Assembly (NCBI GenBank): GCA_030631085.1
Contig: DAOVLV010000018.1
Span: 1-12,106 of the forward strand
DNA length: 12,106 bases
Reading direction: 5' to 3'
Source of the DNA: Planctomycetales bacterium
Lineage (GTDB): Bacteria; Planctomycetota; Phycisphaerae; SM23-33
The notes under the pieces were generated by a model. That model worked only from the letters and a program-made list of their open reading frames with translations, did no database searches and was not told the origin of the DNA. This document shows positions 1-6,697 of the stretch, piece after piece (position 1 is the first letter of the stretch; every line of letters begins with the position of its first letter). Position numbers and translations under genes: made by a program.

Positions 1-1636
1 CAGGACAGGACTCGTAAAATGTCGTGAATGCCCCGGCCAGGTCGAAAAGGTATCCGCAAAGCAAATGCGGCAGCGATTCGTCAGCCACGGTTTCGACCGT
101 CTCTGCAAATTGCAGCAATTTTACCGCCAATGCCCGCTCGGCAGGATCTTCTATCACGATTTCCGCTTCCTTGCGGTCGCGGCTCGTAGTTTTACTCTTG
201 AGAAAGATGCTAAAGATGCGGGCGAAAGCGTATTGCATATACGGGGCAGTGTTGCCGTCGAGGGCCAACATCTTATCCCACGAAAAGACGTAATCGCTGG
301 TGCGGTTATGCGCCAGGTCGGAGTATTTGACGGCTCCGATACCGATTTTTTTGGCGATTTCGAGTTTCTGTTCGTCGGACAGGCCTGGACTTTTGGAATT
401 GACGAGTTCCAATGTTCGCCGTTCCGCCTCATCCAGCAGATCCATCAACTTGATCGTATCACCCTCGCGCGTCTTGAAAGGCCGATTGTTTTTGCCCATC
501 ATCGTGCCGAATGGAACATGCTCCAGCGAAACCGCGAGCGGTACAAATCCCGCTTTTTTCGCTACGGCGAAGACCTGCTTGAAATGCAGCGCCTGGCGCG
601 AGTCGGTTACATAAAGGATACGGTTAGCGTGGAGTTCGCCGACACGATAACGCATAGCCGCCAGGTCTGTCGTGGCGTACAAGTACCCGCCATCGGATTT
701 CCGCACAATCACCGGCAGCGGTTCGTTGTCCTTGTTCCTGAACTCATCCAGAAAAACGCATTGCGCGCCTTCCGATTCAGTCAGCCGTCCCTTGTCTTTC
801 AAGGCTTCGATAACCTTCGGCAAATCATCGTTATAAGCCGATTCGCCACGAACGTCATCAGGAGTAAGCAGAACGCCCAGTCGCTCATAGACTTGCTGAC
901 AGTGTCTCATGGATTCTTCGATGAATACGTTCCAAACTTTGAGGGTTTTTGGGTCTCCAGATTGAAGGGCGACCACTTTGGCGCGGGCTGATTCAGCAAA
1001 CACTGGATCATTATCGAAGTGCTCTTTGGCAGAGCGATAGAAGTTTTCTAAATCAACGATTCGGAACTGAAGCTTCTTCCCAGCGTAAATAGGAGGAATC
1101 TTGGCCTTAAGTTTCAGATAAGCAATGAGCATCCCAAACTGTGTTCCCCAGTCTCCGACGTGGTTTTGGCGGATTACATTGTGGCCTAGGAAATCCAGCG
1201 TTCGGGCGAGCGCGTCGCCGATGATGGTGGATCGGAGGTGTCCTACGTGCATTTCCTTGGCGAGGTTGGGGGCGGAGTAATCGACGACGACGGTTTGCGG
1301 CGAAGCCGCTTGCGGGACGGAGAGATGCTCCTCATCCGCAAGACTTTCAGCGACCTGCTGCTGGAGGAAATCGGTCTTGAGCGTGATATTGATGAATCCC
1401 GGGCCTGCGACTTCGAGATTTTCAGCGAGGTCGGATAAATCCACTGCGGCGACGACTTTTTCCGCCAATTCGCGGGGATTGGTTTTCAGGCGTTTGGCGA
1501 CGGACATTACGCCGTTAGCCTGGTAATCGCCAAATTGTGGACGGGCGGACGGCGCGACCATCGCCGGTGCGTCCTGCCCGACGGCTTCGGCCATCGCAGC
1601 CGAGAGTCGCCGCTCAAGTTCTCGTCTGATATTCAT
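1..1636 (-). CDS. argS: Arginyl-tRNA synthetase, C-terminus missing at window edge
   Basis: Cytoplasmic class I aminoacyl-tRNA synthetase that charges tRNA-Arg with arginine using ATP. The reverse-strand frame reads openly for 545 residues from the ATG at 1636 and leaves the window without a stop. The N-terminal tRNA-binding domain covers about residues 1-110. The catalytic domain carries the HIGH signature as HVGH at 130-133 inside APNLAKEMHVGHLRST. The KMSKS loop is replaced by MMGKNNRPFKTREG near 379-392, which is normal for many bacterial ArgRS. The helical DALR anticodon-binding domain begins near 465 (YMQYAFARI) and the last visible residues (FDLAGAFTTFYESCP) are close to the usual C-terminus, so probably only about 20-40 residues are lost. 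Its start lies 9 bp after the rsfS stop with no clear Shine-Dalgarno sequence, which suggests co-transcription and perhaps coupled translation with rsfS. Confidence 0.97.
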   Translation of the reverse strand, partial: MNIRRELERRLSAAMAEAVGQDAPAMVAPSARPQFGDYQANGVMSVAKRLKTNPRELAEKVVAAVDLSDLAENLEVAGPGFINITLKTDFLQQQVAESLADEEHLSVPQAASPQTVVVDYSAPNLAKEMHVGHLRSTIIGDALARTLDFLGHNVIRQNHVGDWGTQFGMLIAYLKLKAKIPPIYAGKKLQFRIVDLENFYRSAKEHFDNDPVFAESARAKVVALQSGDPKTLKVWNVFIEESMRHCQQVYERLGVLLTPDDVRGESAYNDDLPKVIEALKDKGRLTESEGAQCVFLDEFRNKDNEPLPVIVRKSDGGYLYATTDLAAMRYRVGELHANRILYVTDSRQALHFKQVFAVAKKAGFVPLAVSLEHVPFGTMMGKNNRPFKTREGDTIKLMDLLDEAERRTLELVNSKSPGLSDEQKLEIAKKIGIGAVKYSDLAHNRTSDYVFSWDKMLALDGNTAPYMQYAFARIFSIFLKSKTTSRDRKEAEIVIEDPAERALAVKLLQFAETVETVADESLPHLLCGYLFDLAGAFTTFYESCP

Positions 1637-1645
1637 GGTGATAGG

Positions 1646-2032
1646 TCATAGGGACTTTGTGGCCTTCTTTTTCCATCGCACTTTTGGCGCGTCGCCCCAG
1701 ATGAGTTCGAGGTCGTAGTATCGGCGGTGTTCTTCGTCGAAAATGTGTACGACGACGTCGAAGAAATCCAGCAGTACCCATTGGCCCGATTCAAGCCCAG
1801 CCACGTGGAATGCCCGGTGTCCGGCCTTTGCGGCGGTGTCGGCGATTTCTTCGCCTACTGCCGACATCTGCCGGCCTGAGGTTCCGGTGAAAATTACGAA
1901 ATAATCCGCCACCGGACTGATGCCGCGAAGGTCCAGCACGACAATATCTTCGCCGTGTCGGTCGTGCGCGATACGAGCGGCTTCAATCGCCAACTGGCGA
2001 GTAGTTATCTTCCTGACCTTCGTCTTTACCAT
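1646..2032 (-). CDS. rsfS: Ribosome silencing factor RsfS (YbeB/Iojap family)
   Basis: Small cytoplasmic protein of 128 aa. The family binds ribosomal protein uL14 on the 50S subunit and blocks joining with 30S, lowering translation when nutrients are short. Family hallmarks are the early LDLRGISPVADYFVIFTGTS stretch (about residues 34-53), then a GRQMSAVGEEI helix, and the C-terminal LLDFFDVVVHIFDEEHRRYY segment ending in LELIWGDAP. Length is normal for the family. An in-frame TTG lies one codon upstream at 2035, but the ATG at 2032 is the more likely start; neither has a strong ribosome binding site. The lysine-rich tail is a minor lineage feature. The gene sits between hppA upstream and argS downstream on the same strand; coupling to argS is tight (9 bp), and an 8-bp-period repeat fills the gap to hppA. 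Confidence 0.95.
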   Translation of the reverse strand: MVKTKVRKITTRQLAIEAARIAHDRHGEDIVVLDLRGISPVADYFVIFTGTSGRQMSAVGEEIADTAAKAGHRAFHVAGLESGQWVLLDFFDVVVHIFDEEHRRYYDLELIWGDAPKVRWKKKATKSL

Positions 2033-2042
2033 CAAATCAAGT

Positions 2043-2080
2043 CGGTATCACGGTATTCCGGTATTCCGGTCTCACGGTCC
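2043..2080. repeat. 8-bp-period tandem repeat between hppA and rsfS
   Basis: On the plus strand the units read CGGTATCA, CGGTATTC, CGGTATTC, CGGTCTCA and a partial CGGTCC. The array begins right after the hppA stop codon and almost fills the 48 bp before the rsfS start, leaving no room for an ordinary promoter or a clear ribosome binding site. Similar short-period arrays occur in two other gaps of this window. Confidence 0.85.
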
Positions 2081-4711
2081 TTACTGTATATGCAGCCATT
2101 CCGCGATCTGCGGGGCGAACTTTACGATAAGCCCAGCGAAAACGACCGAGACCATACTCATCAACTTAATAAGGATGTTCAGGCTGGGCCCTGATGTATC
2201 CTTGAACGGGTCGCCGACGGTATCGCCTGTAATGGTGGCCTTGTGATGGTCGGAGCCTTTTCCACCGAGTTTTCCGCTTTCGATGTATTTTTTAGCGTTG
2301 TCCCACGCTCCGCCGGCGTTTGCCATGAATATCGCCATTGCGAATCCGCAGGTAAGCCCGCCTGCCAGCAGGCCCAGCACGCCGGAGACGTCCAACACCA
2401 GCCCCACGCCTACCGGAACCGCCAGCGCCAGCAGCGACGGAATAATCATCGCCTTCTGCGCCCCGGTTGTCGATATATCGACGCAGCGGGCGTAATCGGG
2501 TTTGCCCGTACCGTCCATAATGCCGGGAATCTCGCGGAACTGCCTGCGAACTTCCTTGACCATATCGGCAGCGGCCCTGCCAACGGCCTTCATCGTCATC
2601 GCGCTGAACAGGAACACCAGCAGCACGCCGGCGAACATCCCGCACAGCACCTTCGGATTCATCAGCGTTACGTCATAGAAGGCCATGTACTGGCGAAGCG
2701 ACGCCTTGCGGGCAGAGACGAGTTGGAGATCGTTCAGTAACGATTCTCCACCAAGTGGGCCTGCTATCACAAGACGACGAATGTTATCTTCGTCGGCGGG
2801 GGAGAGTTGTACATTTGAAAGCAGTCCGATCTTCAGGTCTTTGGGAAGTTTCGACTTTGCCATATACGCGCTGTAGCACTCTTCCTTTGTGCCTTCCTTG
2901 GTCTTCATGGCGAATTTACGATGGCCTAGGTAGTGGAGTTTGCCGACGCCGGCTTTGGCGTCTTCTTTGACGTCGGGCATCTTGGCGACGATGGCGTTCA
3001 TCGCTTCGCGGTTTTGTCCGACGCGGACCTCTTCAACGTAAGCAGCCAGAAGCGCAAGTGCTGTCAGAGCGGCTGAACCTATGGCGAAGCCCTTACCGGT
3101 GGCTGCGGTTGTGTTTCCGAGCGAGTCCAGCGCGTCGGTGCGTTTGCGGACTTCCGGCGGTTGTCCGGTCATTTCGGCGTTTCCGCCGGCGTTGTCGGCG
3201 ATAGGTCCGTAGGCGTCGGTCGCCAGCGTGATTCCGAGAGTAGCGAGCATACCGACAGCTGCGATTCCCACGCCGTAGAGACCAAGCGACGTGTTCTCGA
3301 ACCCGCCGGCGAATGAGTAGGCTGCCATAATGGCGACGATAATGGTCGCCAGCGACGCCCAGGTGCTCTTCATTCCTTCAGCCACGCCTGAGATAATGAC
3401 GGTGGCATGGCCTGTTTCTGCCTGTTCTGCGATGCTGCGAGTGGGGCGGTATTCGTAACTGGTGTAGTATTCAGTGGCCTTTCCGATGATAATCCCGGCC
3501 ACAAGCCCGGAGACGATTGAACCCCACATGCCAATCCAGGATACGTCTTTGATGTCGTTCAACAGGACGTAGCAGACACCTAGCGCGGCAACGACGATGA
3601 GCAAACTCGACCCGTTGACACCCCGTCCCAGAGCGCCCATCAGTTGTTTCATTGATGCGCCTTCCTTGGTGCGGACGATGAAGATACCGATGATCGACAA
3701 GATAATACCGACACCGGCCAGGACCATCGGAAGCGCCAGCAATCGGAGTTGTTCGCCCAGTCCCAGACCAAGTACAGATGCAGCGGCGACGCCCAGTGCG
3801 GCGGTCGCCAGTATTGAGCCGCAGTAACTCTCGTAGAGGTCGGCTCCCATACCGGCTACGTCGCCGACGTTGTCGCCGACGTTATCGGCGATTGTTGCGG
3901 GGTTTCGCGGATCGTCTTCGGGGATACCGGCTTCGACTTTACCGACGAGGTCGGCTCCGACGTCGGCAGCCTTTGTGAAGATTCCGCCGCCGACGCGGGC
4001 GAACAAGGCTTGGCTGGAAGCACCCATTCCGAACGTCAGCATTACGACGGTTACTTCGACCAGGCTCATGTGGTATCCGAACGACGGTGCGACTTTGGTC
4101 AGGAGTATGAACCACATCGCAATGTCCAGCAACCCGAATCCTACAACGACCAGCCCCATGACGGCTCCGGCACGGAAGGCGACGGTCAGACCACGATTGA
4201 GGCTTTCCTTTGCGCCCTGGGCGGTGCGGTTTGAGGCCATTGTGGCTGTCTTCATACCGAGGAACCCGCACAGGCCGCTGAAGAACCCGCCGGTAAGGAA
4301 TGCGATGAAAACTATCTCGTGCTGCGCGCCGATGCGCCCCATGATGTACAACAGTATCGAGACTACGACAAAGAAGATGGCTACGACCTTATATTGTCGG
4401 CGCAGGTATGCGTAAGCGCCTTGTGTAACGTGGGCGGCGATTTCCTTCATCTTTTCGTCGCCCTCGTTGGCGGCTTTGACCTGGCGATAGAAAATCCACG
4501 CGAACAGCAGCGCGATAACCGACCCGACCGGCGCAATCCACCACAAAAGAATCGGATGCCAATACGAGAAATCCAGCAGGCCACCGGTCGCATCTGTATT
4601 CCCGCTGTCTGTTCCTGCCATTGCGGGCCCAGCCAATACCAGCAGAACCATTCCGGCAGCCAGTACGGGCAACAAGATACGCCAGTTAGTCGATTTGTTT
4701 TTTTCGATCAC
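2081..4711 (-). CDS. hppA: Membrane-bound cation-pumping pyrophosphatase, K+-dependent type
   Basis: Integral membrane pump that hydrolyses pyrophosphate to move H+ or Na+ across the membrane; 876 aa, larger than the usual 650-800. The signatures are all present: DVGADLVGKVE (250-260), the acidic block around DDPRNPATIADNVGDNVG (266-283), DNAGGNAEM (506-514), DNAKKYIE (804-811) and DHHKATITGDTVGDPFKDTS (821-840), so the metal-pyrophosphate site looks intact. GNTTAATGKG at 532-541 has Ala and Gly where K+-independent enzymes have Lys and Thr, which points to the K+-dependent subfamily. The pumped ion cannot be decided from this reading. An extra hydrophilic stretch of roughly 100 residues lies at about 565-680 between two membrane helices. 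A signal-like N-terminal helix (11-32, ending AMA) precedes the usual first helix. The GTG start is fixed by an AAAGGAG site 7 nt upstream. Confidence 0.97.
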   Translation of the reverse strand: MIEKNKSTNWRILLPVLAAGMVLLVLAGPAMAGTDSGNTDATGGLLDFSYWHPILLWWIAPVGSVIALLFAWIFYRQVKAANEGDEKMKEIAAHVTQGAYAYLRRQYKVVAIFFVVVSILLYIMGRIGAQHEIVFIAFLTGGFFSGLCGFLGMKTATMASNRTAQGAKESLNRGLTVAFRAGAVMGLVVVGFGLLDIAMWFILLTKVAPSFGYHMSLVEVTVVMLTFGMGASSQALFARVGGGIFTKAADVGADLVGKVEAGIPEDDPRNPATIADNVGDNVGDVAGMGADLYESYCGSILATAALGVAAASVLGLGLGEQLRLLALPMVLAGVGIILSIIGIFIVRTKEGASMKQLMGALGRGVNGSSLLIVVAALGVCYVLLNDIKDVSWIGMWGSIVSGLVAGIIIGKATEYYTSYEYRPTRSIAEQAETGHATVIISGVAEGMKSTWASLATIIVAIMAAYSFAGGFENTSLGLYGVGIAAVGMLATLGITLATDAYGPIADNAGGNAEMTGQPPEVRKRTDALDSLGNTTAATGKGFAIGSAALTALALLAAYVEEVRVGQNREAMNAIVAKMPDVKEDAKAGVGKLHYLGHRKFAMKTKEGTKEECYSAYMAKSKLPKDLKIGLLSNVQLSPADEDNIRRLVIAGPLGGESLLNDLQLVSARKASLRQYMAFYDVTLMNPKVLCGMFAGVLLVFLFSAMTMKAVGRAAADMVKEVRRQFREIPGIMDGTGKPDYARCVDISTTGAQKAMIIPSLLALAVPVGVGLVLDVSGVLGLLAGGLTCGFAMAIFMANAGGAWDNAKKYIESGKLGGKGSDHHKATITGDTVGDPFKDTSGPSLNILIKLMSMVSVVFAGLIVKFAPQIAEWLHIQ

Positions 4712-4718
4712 GGCAGCA

Positions 4719-4725
4719 CTCCTTT
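4719..4725 (-). promoter_or_regulatory. Ribosome binding site of hppA
   Basis: AAAGGAG on the minus strand, 7 nt ahead of the GTG at 4711. It decides the start of hppA, since no ATG is better placed. Confidence 0.85.
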
Positions 4726-4806
4726 ATGAGTTTTTGAAATAGTATTTTTCGGGAGAAAAAAAACAGGAGGAATAAAGGCGAGAGAACACATTAAATAATT
4801 CCATAT

Positions 4807-4828
4807 CTTCGAAATCGGGCATTCGAAG
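4807..4828. promoter_or_regulatory. Inverted repeat CTTCGAA-N8-TTCGAAG upstream of hppA
   Basis: Perfect 7-bp arms at 4807-4813 and 4822-4828 around an 8-bp spacer, in the gap between rpsU and hppA. On the minus strand it is followed by AT-rich sequence (ATATGGAATTATTTAAT) that could hold a promoter -10 box for hppA. The spacing suits a dimeric regulator's operator. No T-run follows, so it is not a standard terminator. The role is inferred only from shape and position. Confidence 0.35.
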
Positions 4829-4833
4829 GAGTG

Positions 4834-4870
4834 GCGAAACCCTGCCCCCTGGGGGCGCAAGCGGTTTGGC
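4834..4870. other. GC-rich hairpin just downstream of rpsU
   Basis: Outer arms GCGAAACC (4834-4841) and GGTTTGGC (4863-4870) pair at 7 of 8 positions and enclose a tight CCCCC-T-GGGGG palindrome (4845-4855). It lies 15 bp after the rpsU stop on the minus strand. It lacks the U-tract of an intrinsic terminator, so it may protect the rpsU mRNA 3' end or mark a factor-dependent end. Confidence 0.4.
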
Positions 4871-4884
4871 ATGTGGAGCAATGG

Positions 4885-5064
4885 TTAACTCTCCATCGGA
4901 CGCTTGGCATTTCTGCGAATGCGCCGGCGACGTCGCTCCGAAGGCTTCTCGTAGTAACTGTTACGCTTGATGTCCCGGATAAGACCCTCTTTTTCACACA
5001 TCTTCTTGAATCGGCGAAGCATCTGCTGGACCGATTCATTACCTCTAGCCCTGACTTTAATCAT
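4885..5064 (-). CDS. rpsU: 30S ribosomal protein S21 (bS21)
   Basis: A 59-residue, highly basic protein of the small ribosomal subunit, located near the anti-Shine-Dalgarno end of 16S rRNA and needed for efficient initiation on natural mRNAs. The translation starts MIKVRARGNESVQQMLRRFK, continues with KMCEKEGLIRDIKRNSYYEK and ends in the arginine-rich PSERRRRRIRRNAKRP tail, all typical of bS21. The ATG at 5064 is the natural start. AAGGAA lies about 13 nt upstream, further than ideal. The gene is missed by a 60-residue length cut-off, and a longer ORF in another frame (4791-5039) covers the same DNA but has no recognisable features. rpsU has its own promoter at 5118-5146, so it is probably transcribed separately from the STAS gene upstream. 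Confidence 0.95.
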   Translation of the reverse strand: MIKVRARGNESVQQMLRRFKKMCEKEGLIRDIKRNSYYEKPSERRRRRIRRNAKRPMES

Positions 5065-5117
5065 ACTGTTATCACGGTTCCTTTCTTGATTTCAATTTTC
5101 CCGTTAGGGTTCGACGG

Positions 5118-5146
5118 ATTATATCGGCGTACTCACGCCTTTGCAA
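5118..5146 (-). promoter_or_regulatory. Sigma70-type promoter for rpsU
   Basis: Reading the minus strand, TTGCAA (5141-5146) and a perfect TATAAT (5118-5123) are separated by 17 bp. The start point would fall near 5111, giving a 5' leader of about 47 nt before the rpsU ATG. The spacer contains a small dyad, GGCGT-N4-ACGCC (5126-5139), which could be an operator or chance. Confidence 0.7.
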
Positions 5147-5177
5147 GTGAAAATCACGCATCCGGCAAAGCGAATAA

Positions 5178-5525
5178 TCAGGCGTCTTCCGGCCCGTTTG
5201 CTATCTGAATAGCAGTCAGGGCGGTGGCGGGGTCGTCGGTGAACTCGAATACCTTGTCCAGACCCGTTATACCAAAGACGCTGCGGACATGATCGTTCAC
5301 GCTGCAGAGAATAAGCCTGCATTTGCCTGCGAGAACCAACTTTCGCAGACGGAGCAGAGCCGAGAGATTCGATGAGTTCAGGTGGCTTACTGCGGCGAGG
5401 TTTATTGCTACGCCGGCGCATTTGGCCTTCAGCATGTCCGTCAACTCTGTCATCTCGTCGGCGAACTGCGGATCGTCGGTCAATTCCGCAACAATAATAT
5501 TTTCGGACCAGTTCTGGATAGTCAT
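5178..5525 (-). CDS. Single-domain STAS protein, anti-sigma-factor-antagonist-like
   Basis: 115-aa soluble protein consisting of one STAS domain, the fold of SpoIIAA/RsbV-type anti-anti-sigma factors and related regulators. In that family a partner kinase phosphorylates a serine in a DSSGLG motif, and the unphosphorylated form binds the anti-sigma factor. Here the motif is LNSSNLSALL (49-58), with Ser51 at the position of the phosphorylated serine but Asn in place of the preceding Asp and no Gly. Flanking elements match the fold: the strand AGVAINLAAVSHLN before it, and KCRLILCSVNDHVRSVFGITGLDKVFEF after it. The ATG at 5525 has a purine-rich AAAGGGAACGGAAG upstream. No kinase, phosphatase or sigma gene is next to it, so its pathway cannot be told. 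A role in polar localisation or signalling is also possible. Confidence 0.85.
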   Translation of the reverse strand: MTIQNWSENIIVAELTDDPQFADEMTELTDMLKAKCAGVAINLAAVSHLNSSNLSALLRLRKLVLAGKCRLILCSVNDHVRSVFGITGLDKVFEFTDDPATALTAIQIANGPEDA

Positions 5526-5569
5526 AGGCTTCCGTTCCCTTTCAAATTCTTCCTTCCAGCATAACCTGC

Positions 5570-5678
5570 GAATTTCCGATTTTCAATTTCCAATTTCCAA
5601 TTTGAGGCATGGCGCCCGGCAGTTTGTCTTTTTATCTTTTTTTCCAATTGGAAATCGAAAATTGGAAATTGGAAATTC
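5570..5678. repeat. Inverted pair of 7-bp-period arrays between the RNase and STAS genes
   Basis: The left array (5572-5606, plus strand) reads ATTTCCG, ATTTTCA, ATTTCCA, ATTTCCA, ATTTGAG. The right array (5649-5676) reads TGGAAAT, CGAAAAT, TGGAAAT, TGGAAAT, the same units on the other strand. The 30-bp arms 5570-5599 and 5649-5678 match at 26 positions when inverted, so transcripts could form a long AT-rich stem around a loop of about 49 nt. The right arm touches the stop codon of the RNase gene. The loop includes a poly-pyrimidine run. It may act as a terminator or processing site, or be selfish repeat DNA. Confidence 0.85.
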
Positions 5679-6646
5679 TATCGGCATCGCACCAGTAGCG
5701 GTTTGTCGATCTGCTCGGCTGTGATTGCCTTGTCGATGTCTTTCAGGAAGCGTTTCCCGTCGGTGTAATAACCGGCAGTGGGTTTCAGGTCGGCGATGCG
5801 CTCGGCCCACCAGTTATTCAGCAATTCCATAAACAGTTCACGCAAATATTTGCTGACCATGCTGGCCAGTGCGACCGGTAGCGAATCGCTTTCAGCCTTT
5901 GTGCAGAAGCGGATTTCCGCGCTGCGATTACCGTTGCGGACGATATAGGTGCTGCATCGCTCGGATTCTTCGACGATTTTTATCTGCGCTCCGTCGAATA
6001 TTTGCTGCAAAGGCCTGACGTATCGCGTGCGTCCGCCCTGCCGATCAACAACGATGCGGGTCGGTTCATCTTCGCCGGCGTAGGTCCGAAAAACGTAGTC
6101 CAGAAGGCGGGCGGTTATTCCGAAGGAAGCCACCGCCTTGTTGCGAGTGCTGCGGATCAGACGGTTGTATTGCCCGGCAAAGACGGATTCAGCCCGGACG
6201 GATTCAAGGGTTATTCCTCGACGGGTCATGGCTTGGGTAACTCCCCGGGCGCGGAGCGACAGGTCTTCAGCCCCGGCCTGGCGTGGCAGAGACGGGTCGG
6301 CATTGGCATACCAGCGATAACCCTGCATCATGTCGCCGGCCGACGGAGCGAGACGACTAAGAAGTTCACGGAGCGAGCCGGGAAGCGGTCCGGTTTGGGC
6401 GAGCATTCCAAGTACGCCTCGCTCGATATGCACCAGACCCGCGCTGCGAACGTGCATGGCTTTGGAATCAGCCACCGGAAGGGCGGGTGAGCGAGTAAAA
6501 CCTTTCTTCGCCACCGTACCGGCCAGCATACTCCAGAAGCACTCATCGGCTGAATGGTCCGGAACGCGAAAAACGCTTGCCGACACCACCAGCGGGCCGA
6601 GTATCGGTCCCAGACCGGCTTCATCTATTCCTGCAATAATCGCCAT
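5678..6646 (-). CDS. Divergent RNase HII/HIII-family nuclease
   Basis: 322-aa protein with the RNase H2/H3 catalytic core; family members cut the RNA strand of RNA-DNA hybrids. It opens directly with AIIAGIDEAGLGPILGPLVV, matching the family's GxDExGxGxxxGP motif but with Leu where RNase HII usually has Arg. Further motifs are ADSK (59-62), VVDRQGGR (199-206) and TKAESDSLPVALASMVSK (249-266). The likely metal ligands are Asp8, Glu9, Asp201 and Glu252. That D-E-D-E set and the KAES context resemble RNase HIII, whereas RNase HII has Asp in the last place. The TBP-like N-terminal domain of RNase HIII is absent, and about 100 extra residues (roughly 65-165) lie between the DSK and VVD motifs. The core is longer than standard RNase HII (about 200 aa). 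No ribosome binding site is seen before the ATG. Exact substrate preference is uncertain, so no gene symbol is given. Confidence 0.75.
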   Translation of the reverse strand: MAIIAGIDEAGLGPILGPLVVSASVFRVPDHSADECFWSMLAGTVAKKGFTRSPALPVADSKAMHVRSAGLVHIERGVLGMLAQTGPLPGSLRELLSRLAPSAGDMMQGYRWYANADPSLPRQAGAEDLSLRARGVTQAMTRRGITLESVRAESVFAGQYNRLIRSTRNKAVASFGITARLLDYVFRTYAGEDEPTRIVVDRQGGRTRYVRPLQQIFDGAQIKIVEESERCSTYIVRNGNRSAEIRFCTKAESDSLPVALASMVSKYLRELFMELLNNWWAERIADLKPTAGYYTDGKRFLKDIDKAITAEQIDKPLLVRCR

Positions 6647-6656
6647 TAGTAGCGAA

Positions 6657-6684
6657 ATTATAGACCGTTTCGCCGGTGTATGAA
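6657..6684 (-). promoter_or_regulatory. Candidate promoter for the RNase gene, possibly leaderless
   Basis: On the minus strand TTCATA (6679-6684) and a perfect TATAAT (6657-6662) are 16 bp apart. Transcription would begin within a few bases of the ATG at 6646, giving an almost leaderless mRNA. This agrees with the lack of a Shine-Dalgarno sequence. The -35 match is only 4 of 6. Confidence 0.45.
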
Positions 6685-6697
6685 AGGATTGTTGTTT

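Noticed and set aside
65..991. Plus-strand open frame of 308 codons
   Set aside because: It is antisense to argS, whose minus-strand frame carries all ArgRS motifs; the plus-strand product resembles no family and has no ribosome binding site.
4791..5039. Minus-strand open frame of 82 codons
   Set aside because: It overlaps rpsU in another frame; the rpsU frame matches S21 from end to end and has a promoter.
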